Assembly (NCBI GenBank): GCA_963825255.1
Contig: CAWGSF010000007.1
Coordinates: 22,358 to 86,357 of the forward strand
Source of the DNA: JAIBJN01 sp963825255
Lineage (GTDB): Bacteria; Actinomycetota; Thermoleophilia; Gaiellales; Gaiellaceae
DNA: 64,000 bases
Reading direction: 5' to 3'
A program made the translations under genes and the position numbers. This document shows, piece by piece, positions 56,280-64,000 of this stretch. The notes beneath the pieces are model-generated. The model was given only the letters and a program-made list of their open reading frames with translations. It did no database searches and had not been told where the DNA came from. The stretch's first letter is position 1. The number at the start of each line of letters is the position of its first letter.

Positions 56280-57686
56280 TTAGCCGAGCGGCTCTGGAGA
56301 CGGCCTAACGGCAGCGTGGAGTAGCTGCGAACCGGGGATTCCCTTGAGCTCGTGCTCACCGCGCTCCTCGAACTCGAGGCCGGATCCGGCCACCAGGTCT
56401 CGCACGGTGGACGACACGAGGACCTCGCCGGGAGTTGCTTGCGCCATTATGCGAGCCCCTGTGTGGACCGCGACCCCGCGGACAGCCGGTCCATCGAGTT
56501 CGACCTCTCCCGTATGCACACCGACACGCACCTCGAGGCCAAGCGGCCGCACCGCCTCCTCGATCGCGAGTCCGCACCGGACGGCGCGAGCCGGGCCATC
56601 GAATATCGCCAGAAAGCCGTCGCCAGCATTGTCGACCTCGCGTCCCCGAAACCGTCCAAGGAGCGCCCGCACGCGCTGGTTGTGCGCCGCAACGAGATCT
56701 CGCCAGGGGCGATCGCCCATCGACACGGCAGTCTCGGTCGAGCCGACGAGGTCGGCAAAGAGGACGGTTGCCAGCACGCGATCGATCTCCACTTCGTCTC
56801 CGTGGACGGAGACGAGAAAGCGTTCAAGCGTTTCGAGCACTTGCTGTGCCTGATTTCCTGCAAAGACGAAGTGGTCGTCGCCCGGGAACTCGACGAGGCG
56901 GGCACCGGGGATGTGTGCGGCTAGGTAGCGGGCGCACTCGATTGATTCGACGCGCGAGCCGACGCTGTGCATGACGAGCACGGGCACTTGGATCGTCCCC
57001 AGGATGTCGCGAATGTCTGTATCCCGCTGCAGGCCCTCGAAGACGAGTGCTGCTCCCGGGCTTGCAGAGACGCGAAGAAGAGATGCGAACTCTCGGCGAA
57101 AATCCCGGTCGCCGACGTGGGATGGCCAGGCTTCCTCGATCAGGTACTCGGTGAACTGATCGGAACCCCAAGTGAGATCGACGCGCGCCAGGTACTCGTC
57201 CCACTGTTCGGCCGTCCACGCCCACGGGAAGTCTGGCGCCCAGAGTCCTCGCGGTGCTGTGCCATGAAGCGCTACTGCAAAGGTCCGCGAGGGGTACGTC
57301 GCCGCGAAGACCGCACAGAGCACCGCCCCATCCTCGTGTCCGAAAAGGGCTGCTCGCTCGACCCCGGCCGCGTCCATGACCGCGCGGATGTCGTCCATTC
57401 GCGCCTCGAGTGTCGGCAGATTAGCTCCGTCGATGCGATCGGACAGTCCGGTACCGCGCCGGTCAAACAGGATCACCCGTGCGAAGGACGCCAGGCGCCG
57501 AAACGCGCTAGCAAAAGGCGCCACGCCCCACATGTGCTCCACGTTCGACGCAAAGCCGGGAGCAAAGACGAGGTCGAAGGGACCCGAACCGAACACCTGG
57601 TACGCAATGTGCGCCCCATCTGGTGTCTTGACGTACTGGGTCTCAGGATTCAAGAGGCGGAGGTCGAACCATCTCACATCTCCCAA
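56280..57686 (-). CDS. Alpha/beta-hydrolase fused to a class III cyclase domain
   Basis: Intact, 468 residues. Residues 1-280 form an alpha/beta hydrolase (FDLVFAPGFASNVEHMW, FDRRGTGLSDR, FPGDDHFVF). Residues 295-465 form a class III cyclase domain (ATVLFADLVGSTE, NAGDGFLAIFD, RVGVHTGEVELDG). This fusion is common in actinobacteria. The nucleophile elbow, normally G-x-S-x-G, reads G-H-E-D-G, so ordinary esterase activity is doubtful and the hydrolase part may be a ligand sensor. Codon use differs from its neighbours, and it lies inside the repeat-bounded insertion, which points to transfer. Confidence 0.85.
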   Translation of the reverse strand: MGDVRWFDLRLLNPETQYVKTPDGAHIAYQVFGSGPFDLVFAPGFASNVEHMWGVAPFASAFRRLASFARVILFDRRGTGLSDRIDGANLPTLEARMDDIRAVMDAAGVERAALFGHEDGAVLCAVFAATYPSRTFAVALHGTAPRGLWAPDFPWAWTAEQWDEYLARVDLTWGSDQFTEYLIEEAWPSHVGDRDFRREFASLLRVSASPGAALVFEGLQRDTDIRDILGTIQVPVLVMHSVGSRVESIECARYLAAHIPGARLVEFPGDDHFVFAGNQAQQVLETLERFLVSVHGDEVEIDRVLATVLFADLVGSTETAVSMGDRPWRDLVAAHNQRVRALLGRFRGREVDNAGDGFLAIFDGPARAVRCGLAIEEAVRPLGLEVRVGVHTGEVELDGPAVRGVAVHTGARIMAQATPGEVLVSSTVRDLVAGSGLEFEERGEHELKGIPGSQLLHAAVRPSPEPLG

Positions 57687-57811
57687 CAGCCGAACAGCCG
57701 AGCGACGACCAATGGAGCACGCTCAACCGATCGAGGAGCAGCCGGCGATCGCCGCCAGCCCTTGCTGGTCGCCGCGAGACGGTAGCGGCCTCCACAACGG
57801 CTAGCTCGACA

Positions 57812-57870
57812 AGCTCGACAAACTCGTCTTCCCAGACGGCTACAGGATTGAACTAATCGAAGCAGGTTAG
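57812..57870 (+). repeat. Glyoxalase-tail repeat, copy B
   Basis: 59 bp. It starts AGCTCGACAA, has the core GACGGCTACAGG at 57835-57846, and ends in TAG. Reading frame KLDKLVFPDGYRIELIEAG. No start codon or upstream glyoxalase sequence precedes it. Confidence 0.8.
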
Positions 57871-57941
57871 GCTGCTGATTGTGGGGTCTGGGGTCCTTGG
57901 CGGGCCGCCGAGGGCGCACCGCGATGATCGCGGCGATCTGC

Positions 57942-58424
57942 CTAGTCAGTGCGCGAACGCCCAGGGTCGGCGGCGACCCACGCTTCGAGCCGGTCGAGGG
58001 TGTCCCTCCAGCCCGCCTCGTGTAGTGCGTAGCGCTCGTCCGTTTTGAACGGCCCGTGCTCGACGACGAGGCGCGTCCCTTCCCCGACGGGCTGCAACGC
58101 CAGTGTCACCAGTGTCGTTTGATCGTCCGGGGTGGGCGGGTCCCACTCGAACGTGTACACGAGCCGACCGGGCGGCTCGACCTCCCGATACTCGCCGTAT
58201 GCCCAGAACGGCTCCCCGTCGGGGGGCTGCATCTCGATCCGATACCGCCCTCCTTCGCGAACGTCAAGATCGGCTTTCGGGACGGTGAACCCGCCGGTAC
58301 CCCACCAGTTGGAGAGTTGCGCCGGATCCACGAAGGCTGAGCGGACTCGGTCGCGAGCAGCGGGCAGGACGCGTTCGAGGCGGAGGACTCGTTCCGGGCC
58401 GTTCTTCGTCACTTCATCGGCCAT
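57942..58424 (-). CDS. SRPBCC/AHSA1-type protein
   Basis: 160 residues. The AHSA1-like helix-grip fold: LERVLPAARDRVRSAFVDPAQLSNWWGTGGFTVPKADLDVREGGRYRIEMQPPDG, then YTFEWDPPTPDD and HEAGWRDTLDRLEAWV. Such proteins bind hydrophobic ligands or act as Hsp90-ATPase-like co-chaperones. ATG 58424 (MADEVTKNG) is chosen over a longer open frame because homology-like sequence starts there. Its lower GC and its place between copies B and C suggest it came in as a cassette. Confidence 0.8.
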   Translation of the reverse strand: MADEVTKNGPERVLRLERVLPAARDRVRSAFVDPAQLSNWWGTGGFTVPKADLDVREGGRYRIEMQPPDGEPFWAYGEYREVEPPGRLVYTFEWDPPTPDDQTTLVTLALQPVGEGTRLVVEHGPFKTDERYALHEAGWRDTLDRLEAWVAADPGRSRTD

Positions 58425-58553
58425 TATCCCGTTCGTCCGTCCCAGCTTCCAGCGCGTTCCGAGAACAGACCACGGGTCGCTCCGAGCGCCGCTGGAGGAC
58501 GCCGCTTCCGGGATCAGCCGGAAGGTCATTGGACGGGGACGGTTCTGTCCAAG

Positions 58554-58612
58554 AGCTCGACAATTTCATCTTCCCAGACGGCTACAGGGTCGAGCTCATC
58601 GAGCGCGGATGA
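58554..58612 (+). repeat. Glyoxalase-tail repeat, copy C
   Basis: 59 bp, same layout as copy B: AGCTCGACAA, core GACGGCTACAGG at 58577-58588, stop TGA. Frame ELDNFIFPDGYRVELIERG. The 376 bp between the SRPBCC start and the next gene hold only copies C and D and no further gene. Confidence 0.8.
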
Positions 58613-58628
58613 GTTTGCGCGCAGGCGC

Positions 58629-58670
58629 TTCCCGGACGGCTACAGGGTCGAGCTCATCGAGCGCGGTTAG
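58629..58670 (+). repeat. Glyoxalase-tail repeat, copy D
   Basis: 42 bp, core GACGGCTACAGG at 58635-58646, stop TAG. From TTCCC on it is nearly identical to copy C, 58 bp away; lacks the AGCTCGACAA lead. Confidence 0.8.
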
Positions 58671-58806
58671 GCGGCTCGGCAGCTTTCCCATGAGACGGGA
58701 CGTCGACCGCAAGCTCGTTTGCAGGTGAGAGGACTCATCCCACGGAGGACGCCCCTCGTAGGCCCGGGGGTATAAACCCTCCGCGCTCGCTTGGGGCGTA
58801 GACACA

Positions 58807-59493
58807 TCAGCCTTCGGGGTCAACGCTCGACGCTGGCGTGCCGCTCTGCCGTTCGGTCGATGGTGCTGACCGCTCGTCATGCCTCCCGAGCAGGGTGTCG
58901 ATCTCGAAGCCCTTCATGAACCACGACGCTCCGAACGCCCAGATGGCAACTGCCTCGGCGATCAGCAACCCCTTGTCCGGCCAGCTGGTGATGCCCGCCA
59001 CGGCGGCGAGAATCAACGCGGCAACGATGAAGCCCGCACACGTGAGGTGGTAGCGGTGCCAGAAGGAAGGCGGCCGGCGGCCTGTCCTGGGAGGTGGCCT
59101 CGCGAAGTAGTAGCTGATCACCGCCAGCGAGCCGATGAAGATGGCGGCGGCTGTGAAGTGGATTCGCTCGACAGTCGTCTCGCCGAGCAGGTTCTGGAGC
59201 GGCGTCGGCGTCACGCCGATCCCGGGCCGCCCCGTCGGGAACAACGCGACGATGGTGACGGCGATTCCCGCGCAGATGCTCAGCCAGTTCTCACGTGAGC
59301 GCTCGGCCACCTTGTACGTGAGGAGGAAGATTCCGATCGCGCAGAGCGCGCCCACGAACAGCTCGCGGACCCCGGAGTAGTAGTACGCGCTGAGCGAGCC
59401 TCTGGGGAATGGCTGCCCGTCGAACAGAAGAGGCTCACCGAACACGAGCACGAGTGGCAGTGCGATACCGAGAGCTCCGACCAAGACCCGCAT
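58807..59493 (-). CDS. DUF998-like membrane protein
   Basis: 228 residues from ATG 59493, six membrane spans (LVGALGIALPLVLVFGEPLL, ELFVGALCAIGIFLLTY, WLSICAGIAVTIVALFPTG, IHFTAAAIFIGSLAVISYYFA, GFIVAALILAAVAGITSWP, LIAEAVAIWAFGASWFMKGFEI). The motif RGSLSAYYYSGVRELFVG is shared by a common actinobacterial membrane family of unknown role. The residues just before ATG (DRYVRSYLA) look conserved, so the true start may be ATG 59557 with a lost base. The 310 bp upstream hold no other gene that I can see. Confidence 0.7.
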   Translation of the reverse strand: MRVLVGALGIALPLVLVFGEPLLFDGQPFPRGSLSAYYYSGVRELFVGALCAIGIFLLTYKVAERSRENWLSICAGIAVTIVALFPTGRPGIGVTPTPLQNLLGETTVERIHFTAAAIFIGSLAVISYYFARPPPRTGRRPPSFWHRYHLTCAGFIVAALILAAVAGITSWPDKGLLIAEAVAIWAFGASWFMKGFEIDTLLGRHDERSAPSTERQSGTPASSVDPEG

Positions 59494-59803
59494 GGCCAGG
59501 TACGAGCGGACGTACCGATCCGTGCCAGGTCCGTCAGGCGGGGCTGTACGGTGACATGCGGCCAGAACGCCTCGCGCATCTACTCCGGGAGACCCGTGAG
59601 AAGCGGTGCGGCGCCGACCCCGCAACGACGCGTGCGGCAAACCACCCTGCCGAGGGAGCCATACGCCGCAGCAACGAACTGATACGCCAGGCTCGACATG
59701 GGAGCCTCCTCGTTGCAGGCGGCTCTTACTATCACTCTGCAAAACATGAGTCAAGGCCGCGCCCGGCGTCGGGCAGCTCCCCAGCCGAGCCACGCTAGAG
59801 CAG

Positions 59804-61415
59804 TTAGGTCGCCTCGAGCCGCCGGGCTTGACCCGACTTCATCGGCGGCCGAGCCGCCGCCGCCGAGCTGACGAAGGAGACGACGTCGCCGTGCTTGAGG
59901 CGGAGGTAGCCCTTGCCCGGGAAGCGGCTCCTCGGATTCGGTGTCGGTGCGGCGCATGAACGCGGCGGCCGGGGTTCCCGGCCCCCGCCATCGCGACCAC
60001 GCGCGGCGAAGGACGGGTTTGTCTGCTCGACGTAGTAAGGGCCCTCGGCCTCGTCCGCAAGGAGGCGGTAGTCGCGCCGGATCGCCCAGCCGCCTTGCGC
60101 CCGCCCGCTGCCTCCTGAGCCCTCGATGAGTTCGCTTCGCTCGATCAACCACGGGTACTCGACTCTCCAGACCTCGACCGGAGGATCGCGAGCTCGAGTG
60201 ACTGTGTCGATCCGTGGTCGCCGTCACAGCCTCGGCGGGCGCCGCCTCCCCCACCGAGGATGTCGGTGAGGAAGGTCAGGCGGCAGGTGCCGGGTCGGTC
60301 GCCTGGACGATGAAGGCGGGAAAGGAGACATGGGCGGCCGCCACGGCCCGGTCGGGAAGGAGGTTCCCGAGCGCCTCGCAGAGCACGTCCGCGAGGCGCT
60401 CGCACGGTCAGGTGACGAGCGCTCGACGGCGGCCGGGAAGCGGGGCCGCAGGACCGACCCCTCGGGCGCGGTCACGAGGATGTGGCGGGTGAGGCCGTCG
60501 TTCTGCGGGATCTCGCTTCCGAAGAAGCAGCGCATGGCGAAGTAGACGCCCGCGTGCGTGCTCGCCCAGGGGACGTTGATACCCCCCGGTACCTGCCGCG
60601 CTGACCCGGTCAGGTCGACGTGCAGCTCGCCGCCGCGCACCTGCACGGTCGCGGCGATACGAACCGGGGTCTCCGGAGTCAGCCCGTCGTCGTCGAGGAA
60701 CCCTTCGGCCTCGACGGCCTCCTCGGCCACGAGGCGAGCTCCGCGACGGTGCGCTTCGACGTCTGCTCGAGGAGGCTCTCGATCGCCGCCCGGACGATCT
60801 CGGTCGAGTACTCCGCGCAGAGCTCAGCGATCCGCTCGCCCCCGCGCCTGCACGCGGCGACCTGCGCCGCGAGGTCGCCGAGCGTCGCCTCCGGGTCGCG
60901 GGACGTTCGCCGCGATGACGTTGTAGAGGGCGGCGTTCCGTCGGCCCCGCTCTGCGAGCTTGACCGGCGGGAGGAGTATGCCTTCCTGGAAGAGGTGCGT
61001 GTTCTCGGTGCTCTCTGTTCCAGGCACGCGCCCGCCGATGTCGACGTGGTGTGCGATCGAGCCGGTGTAGGCGACGAAGGTTCCCGTCCTCGTCGTGGGC
61101 GGGCATGAAGAGCTGGAGTATCCGGTGTCGTCCCGCCGCGATAGGTGGTTGCAAAGGGCGACGTCGCCGGGCTCCAGGGGGCCGAGGGTCGCGATCGCCT
61201 CGGAGCGCGAACTGCATGAGCCCGAGCTGGGCCGGGATCTGCTCCGCGTGCGAGATCATGCGGCCGCGGTCGTCGAACGTCCCGCACGAGAAGTCGAGCA
61301 TCTCCCGGATGATCGGGGAGAAGGAGGAGCGGTACTCGACGACCGCCATCTCCTCCGCGATTCCCGAGAACGCGTGGCGAAGGATCTCCTGCGTGATCGG
61401 GTCGACGGCGGTCAC
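59804..61415 (-). pseudogene. Hydantoinase B/oxoprolinase beta subunit, many frameshifts
   Basis: HyuB-like, about 535 residues if repaired. Start VTAVDPITQEILRHAFSGIAEEM, then MISHAEQIPAQLGLMQFAL; later GDVALCNHL, then STENTHLFQEGILLPPVKL, VDLTGSARQVPGGINVPWAST and, at the end, IERSELIEGSGGSGRAQGGWAIRRDYRLL. At least five shifts (near 61200, 61090, 60930, 60750, 60430 and after 60250). It may be a decayed gene or a poorly assembled stretch. With HyuA it would open hydantoin or 5-oxoproline rings with ATP. GTG start overlaps the HyuA stop by 4 bp. Confidence 0.75.
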
Positions 61416-63459
61416 GCGGGTCTCCTCGCCAGCACGAGGCTCTCGGCCGCGCCGACCGCGGCGTGCCAGCCTTCCTCGACCAGGACGGTGGAGTCGTCCT
61501 GCTCGACGACGGCCGGGCCCTCGAGAACCGTCCCCTCGCCCAGCGTGGAGCGCTCGTAGACGGGGTGCAGGAGCGCTCCGCGCGGGCCGAGGTGGACGGC
61601 CCGCGTGCTCCTCGCCCTACCGTCCGGGCGGCCGCTTGCGGCCGGACCACCCAGCGAGGCAGGTCCACGCGGCCCCGTGGCGTGGGCGCGGAGGGTGACG
61701 ATCGACCTCGTCGACCGGCGAGGCATCGCCGTACGGCCTGGGAGTGAGCGGCGTGGAAGGCCGCCTCGACGCCGCGAAGCGCGCGCTCGTCGATCGTCGC
61801 CCCGTCGAGCGGGACGGTGAGCTCGTAGGCCTGGCCCCGATAGCGTATGTCGAGCCGAAGTCGACGCGGCCGCTCCCGTTTCCGAACCCGGCGCCCGCCA
61901 GGAGCTCGCGTCCCTCGCGCTCGAGGCCCCCGAGCCGCTCTCCGAGCTCGTCGAGATGAGTGCGTTCGTCCGCGCTTACCCAGTGTCTGCCGGAGGTCGT
62001 CGCGCACGTCGCTGAGGAGCAGCCCGAGGGCCGAGGCCACCCCTGGGTAGCGGGGCACCAACGATGCTCCCGATCCCGAGCTCGGTCGCGATCGGACGCG
62101 TGCATCGGGCCCGCGCCGCCGAAGGAGACGAGCGTGAAGCGGCGCGGATCGTGGCCGCGCGCGACCGAGATGACCCGCAAGGCGCGCACCATCGTCGCGT
62201 CTGCGATCCTGACGATCGCAGCTGCAGCCTCCTCGACGCCGAAACCGAGCGGCCTCGCGACGTGGAGCTCGATCGCCCGTCGAGCGGCGGACGCGTCGAG
62301 CCCGACGCGCCCGCCGAGGAAGCGCGCTGGATCGAGCGTTCCGAGGACGAGGTGCGCGTCCGTCACCGTCGCGGCTTCGCCGCCCGGTCCGTCAGGCCGC
62401 GGGCCCGGGATCCGCGCCGGCGCTCTCCGGGCCGACCGAGAGCGAGCCGAACCGGTCGACCCGGCGATGCCGCCGCCGCCGGCGCCGACCGAGAGGACGT
62501 CGCTCTGCGGGAGGTTCACGGGGTGTCCGGCCGCGTGGCCACGAAACCGCATCTGCGGGTGGCCGTCGACGACGAGGCCCACATCGGCGGTCGTGCCGCC
62601 CATGTCGAAGCTGAGGACGCTTTCGCGTCCGGCGGCGGCGCCGATCTGGGCCGCGCCAATCACCCCGGCCGCGGGCCCCGAGGCGATGAGCGCGACCGGA
62701 AGTCGCTTCGCCTCTACCGCCCGGCGACACCCCCGTTCGACTGTATGAGGTGGAGAGGCGCCTGGAGGCCCGCCTCGGCGAGCTGTCGCTCGAGCGCCTC
62801 GACGTACCGTCCCACGAGCGGAAGGAGGCCGCCGTTCACGACCGTCGTACTCGTGCGCAAGTACTCCCGGAACTCGGGCGCGACGCGGGAGGAAATTGTC
62901 ACGGGAACGGCCGGCAGCTTCTCGCAGAGGAGCCTCGCCGCCTCCTCCTCGTGCGCCGGGTTCGCGAACGAGAAGAGGAAGCAGACCGCGACGGCCTCGA
63001 TCCCGACGCGCGGAAGGGTTCGGCCGCCGACTCGACGTCCGCCGGCTCGCGCGGAGTGATCACCTGGCCCTCGGCGCCGATTCGCTCGCGCACTTCGAGC
63101 CGAAGCTCGCGGGGCACGAGGGGCGCGGGCTTCGGCGCGTGGAGGTCGTAGAGGCGGCCGCGCTGCTGGGCTCCGATCTCGAGGACATCTCGGAAGCCCG
63201 CCGTCGTCAGCAGGCCGACCCGGGCCGTCTTTGGCTGGACGATCGCGTTCGTCGCCACAGTCGAGCCGTGGACGAGGTAGGCGATCCCGTGCGGCGCCGC
63301 GCCCGAGCGCCGCGAGAGACTCGTCAGGGCCTCGAGGAACCCGGCGGCGAGGTCGGCGGGGGTGCTCGCGACCTTGGCGATCTCCAGTCGCCCCTGCTCG
63401 TCGAGAAGGACGCCGTCGGTGAACGTCCCGCCCACGTCGATGCCCGCGCGAGCCGCCAT
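61412..63459 (-). pseudogene. Hydantoinase A/oxoprolinase alpha subunit, many frameshifts
   Basis: HyuA-like ATPase subunit, about 680 residues if repaired. The actin-like ATP site is visible: GIDVGGTFTDGVLLDE at the start, HGSTVATNAIVQ, LSFDMGGTTADVGLVVDG, QSDVLSVGAGGGGIA and SFGGAGPMHA. The end reads TVLEGPAVVEQDDSTVLV. Frames must be joined near 63010, 62700, 62480, 62390, 62090, 61960, 61770 and 61650. The operon (HyuA, HyuB) points toward the DUF998 gene. Confidence 0.75.
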
Positions 63460-63483
63460 GGGGCGAGAGCCTAATCCCGGAGG

Positions 63484-63637
63484 GTGCGGCTGGCGCTCCC
63501 GGCCCCGTTCAAGCGGCCCTCGAGTCGAAGCGAGGCGACGTGGAACGAGTTCGACCGTTGGTGACGTTCATGGCCGCGCCTTACGTCGAGGACCTCGGCG
63601 GGCTGGAGGCCGACCTCGCGTTCCTCGGGGTGCCGTC
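63484..63637 (+). pseudogene. Ureohydrolase (agmatinase-type) N-terminal fragment
   Basis: GTG 63484, then PFKRPSSR in one frame and, after a shift near 63562, VTFMAAPYVEDLGGLEADLAFLGVP, the opening of agmatinase/arginase-family proteins. It stops matching at about 63637, where a second fragment on the other strand also ends. Confidence 0.5.
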
Positions 63638-63711
63638 ATGTCGACCACGAGGACGGCAGTACGGCGGGGATCGACCTGCAGCGGCTCCGGGCGTGCCTCG
63701 ACAGTGATCAT
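63637..63711 (-). pseudogene. Isochorismatase-family hydrolase N-terminal fragment
   Basis: ATG 63711, 25 codons: MITVEARPEPLQVDPRRTAV then LVVDM, the opening of cysteine-hydrolase/isochorismatase proteins (normally followed by Q-N-D-F). The match ends at 63637, the same base at which the ureohydrolase fragment ends. The 175 bp to the right hold nothing I can assign. Confidence 0.5.
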
Positions 63712-63886
63712 GCGACCGATCACAGAACGCCGATCCAGCCACCCCCCCGCACCGGCGTCGACATCGGCCGGCTCTGCATCCAGGACGGCTGACGCGCTCC
63801 TGCGACGACGGCTCTGCCGCGTTCGGCACGGTGTTCGCACGGTCCTGTGACACACCTACGCGTTCTTCGGCGGTAGCGTCGCGAGC

Positions 63887-64000
63887 ATGACGACGACGGC
63901 CACACCGTGGGGCAAGGCGACCGTGCTCGAGGAGCTGGAGTGACCAGCGGGCCGGCGACTGGCGCTTCGAGACCGTCGTCCACCTCCTGGAGGACGAAAG
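63887..64000 (+). CDS. Hypothetical protein, N-terminal part
   Basis: ATG 63887: MTTTATPWGKATVLEELE, then after a base shift near 63940 DQRAGDWRFETVVHLLEDE to the window edge. Not recognised; the Trp-rich, acidic sequence has no signal peptide. The CDS continues beyond the window. Confidence 0.4.

Larger units (their letters stand above)
56218..58680. other. Candidate insertion region after the glyoxalase gene
   Basis: Bounded and split by four copies of the glyoxalase 3' end. Segment 1 (56218-57811) carries the hydrolase/cyclase gene, segment 2 (57871-58553) the SRPBCC gene, segment 3 is only 16 bp. Both genes point against the glyoxalase gene and look clearly less GC-rich than the rest of the window. 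No integrase is visible. Confidence 0.5.

Noticed and set aside
57866..58672. GTTAGGC after glyoxalase-tail copies B (57866-57872) and D (58666-58672) looks like an integron attC R' core
   Set aside because: No matching RYYYAAC box at the right distance before D, only a poor one (57721) before B, no inverted-repeat L boxes and no integrase. GTTAGG is also explained by the GG-TTAG stop context.

Overview
The window is high-GC DNA with dense, head-to-tail genes, many GTG/TTG starts, GTGA/ATGA stop-start overlaps and several genes without a visible leader. Together with the gene set (maltokinase-type kinase, class III cyclase/AAA/TPR regulators, MauE-type redox proteins, DUF6457, PaaX) this suggests a deep-branching actinobacterium, perhaps of the Thermoleophilia; that placement is inference. 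Single-base frameshifts interrupt about 25 otherwise conserved genes. They look mostly like draft-assembly indels, and coordinates below span the whole reconstructed gene.

Layout. 0-2.4 kb: end of a glycosyltransferase, a maltokinase-like kinase, a small unknown protein and a GFA-fold protein. 2.4-2.7 kb: tRNA-Val, tRNA-Glu and tRNA-Lys. 2.9-16.0 kb: a large catabolic block. On the minus strand lie a LLM flavoprotein, a fused FAD monooxygenase/Old-Yellow-Enzyme protein (2-aminobenzoyl-CoA monooxygenase/reductase type), creatininase-family hydrolase, aryl-CoA ligase, SDR, enoyl-CoA hydratase, RidA, acyl-CoA dehydrogenase, tryptophan 2,3-dioxygenase, kynureninase and TrpB2. Divergent on the plus strand are a PaaI thioesterase and a PaaX regulator. 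Read together these encode tryptophan to kynurenine to anthranilate to anthraniloyl-CoA, followed by ring reduction and beta-oxidation-like steps. 16.0-21.8 kb: two MarR regulators divergent from a YceI/FMN-reductase pair and from a DrrAB-like efflux transporter, then a membrane protein and a VOC protein.

21.9-24.8 kb: an extracytoplasmic redox cluster (MauE-thioredoxin fusion, Tat-exported Cys-rich MauA-like protein, CcdA-like membrane protein with a beta-propeller tail). An in-frame UGA sits at the conserved Cys position of the CcdA-like protein, with a hairpin downstream that fits the bacterial SECIS rules. 24.9-34.4 kb: subtilisin-like protease, two MOSC proteins, proton-translocating transhydrogenase (pntAA/AB/B), SDR, glycogen-debranching-type enzyme and a glycosyltransferase. 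34.4-47.2 kb: transsulfuration (cystathionine gamma- and beta-enzymes) and purine synthesis (purH, purN, purM, purF, purL), plus a class III aminotransferase and a thioredoxin-like lipoprotein.

47.3-56.2 kb: DMT exporter, an autoregulated DUF4260/TetR operon with two operator palindromes, a 1000-residue cyclase/AAA/TPR regulator, an MBL-fold protein, a cyclooxygenase-like heme peroxidase, an M15 peptidase, a META protein and a glyoxalase. 56.2-58.7 kb: an insertion region in which the last codons of the glyoxalase gene recur three more times between genes of different base composition. 58.8-64 kb: a membrane protein, badly interrupted hydantoinase/oxoprolinase subunits, and two enzyme fragments that stop at the same base.

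A 23-25 bp perfect palindrome (arms CAAGTAACAG and its complement) occurs three times: inside the monooxygenase gene, before the VOC gene and between two convergent genes.
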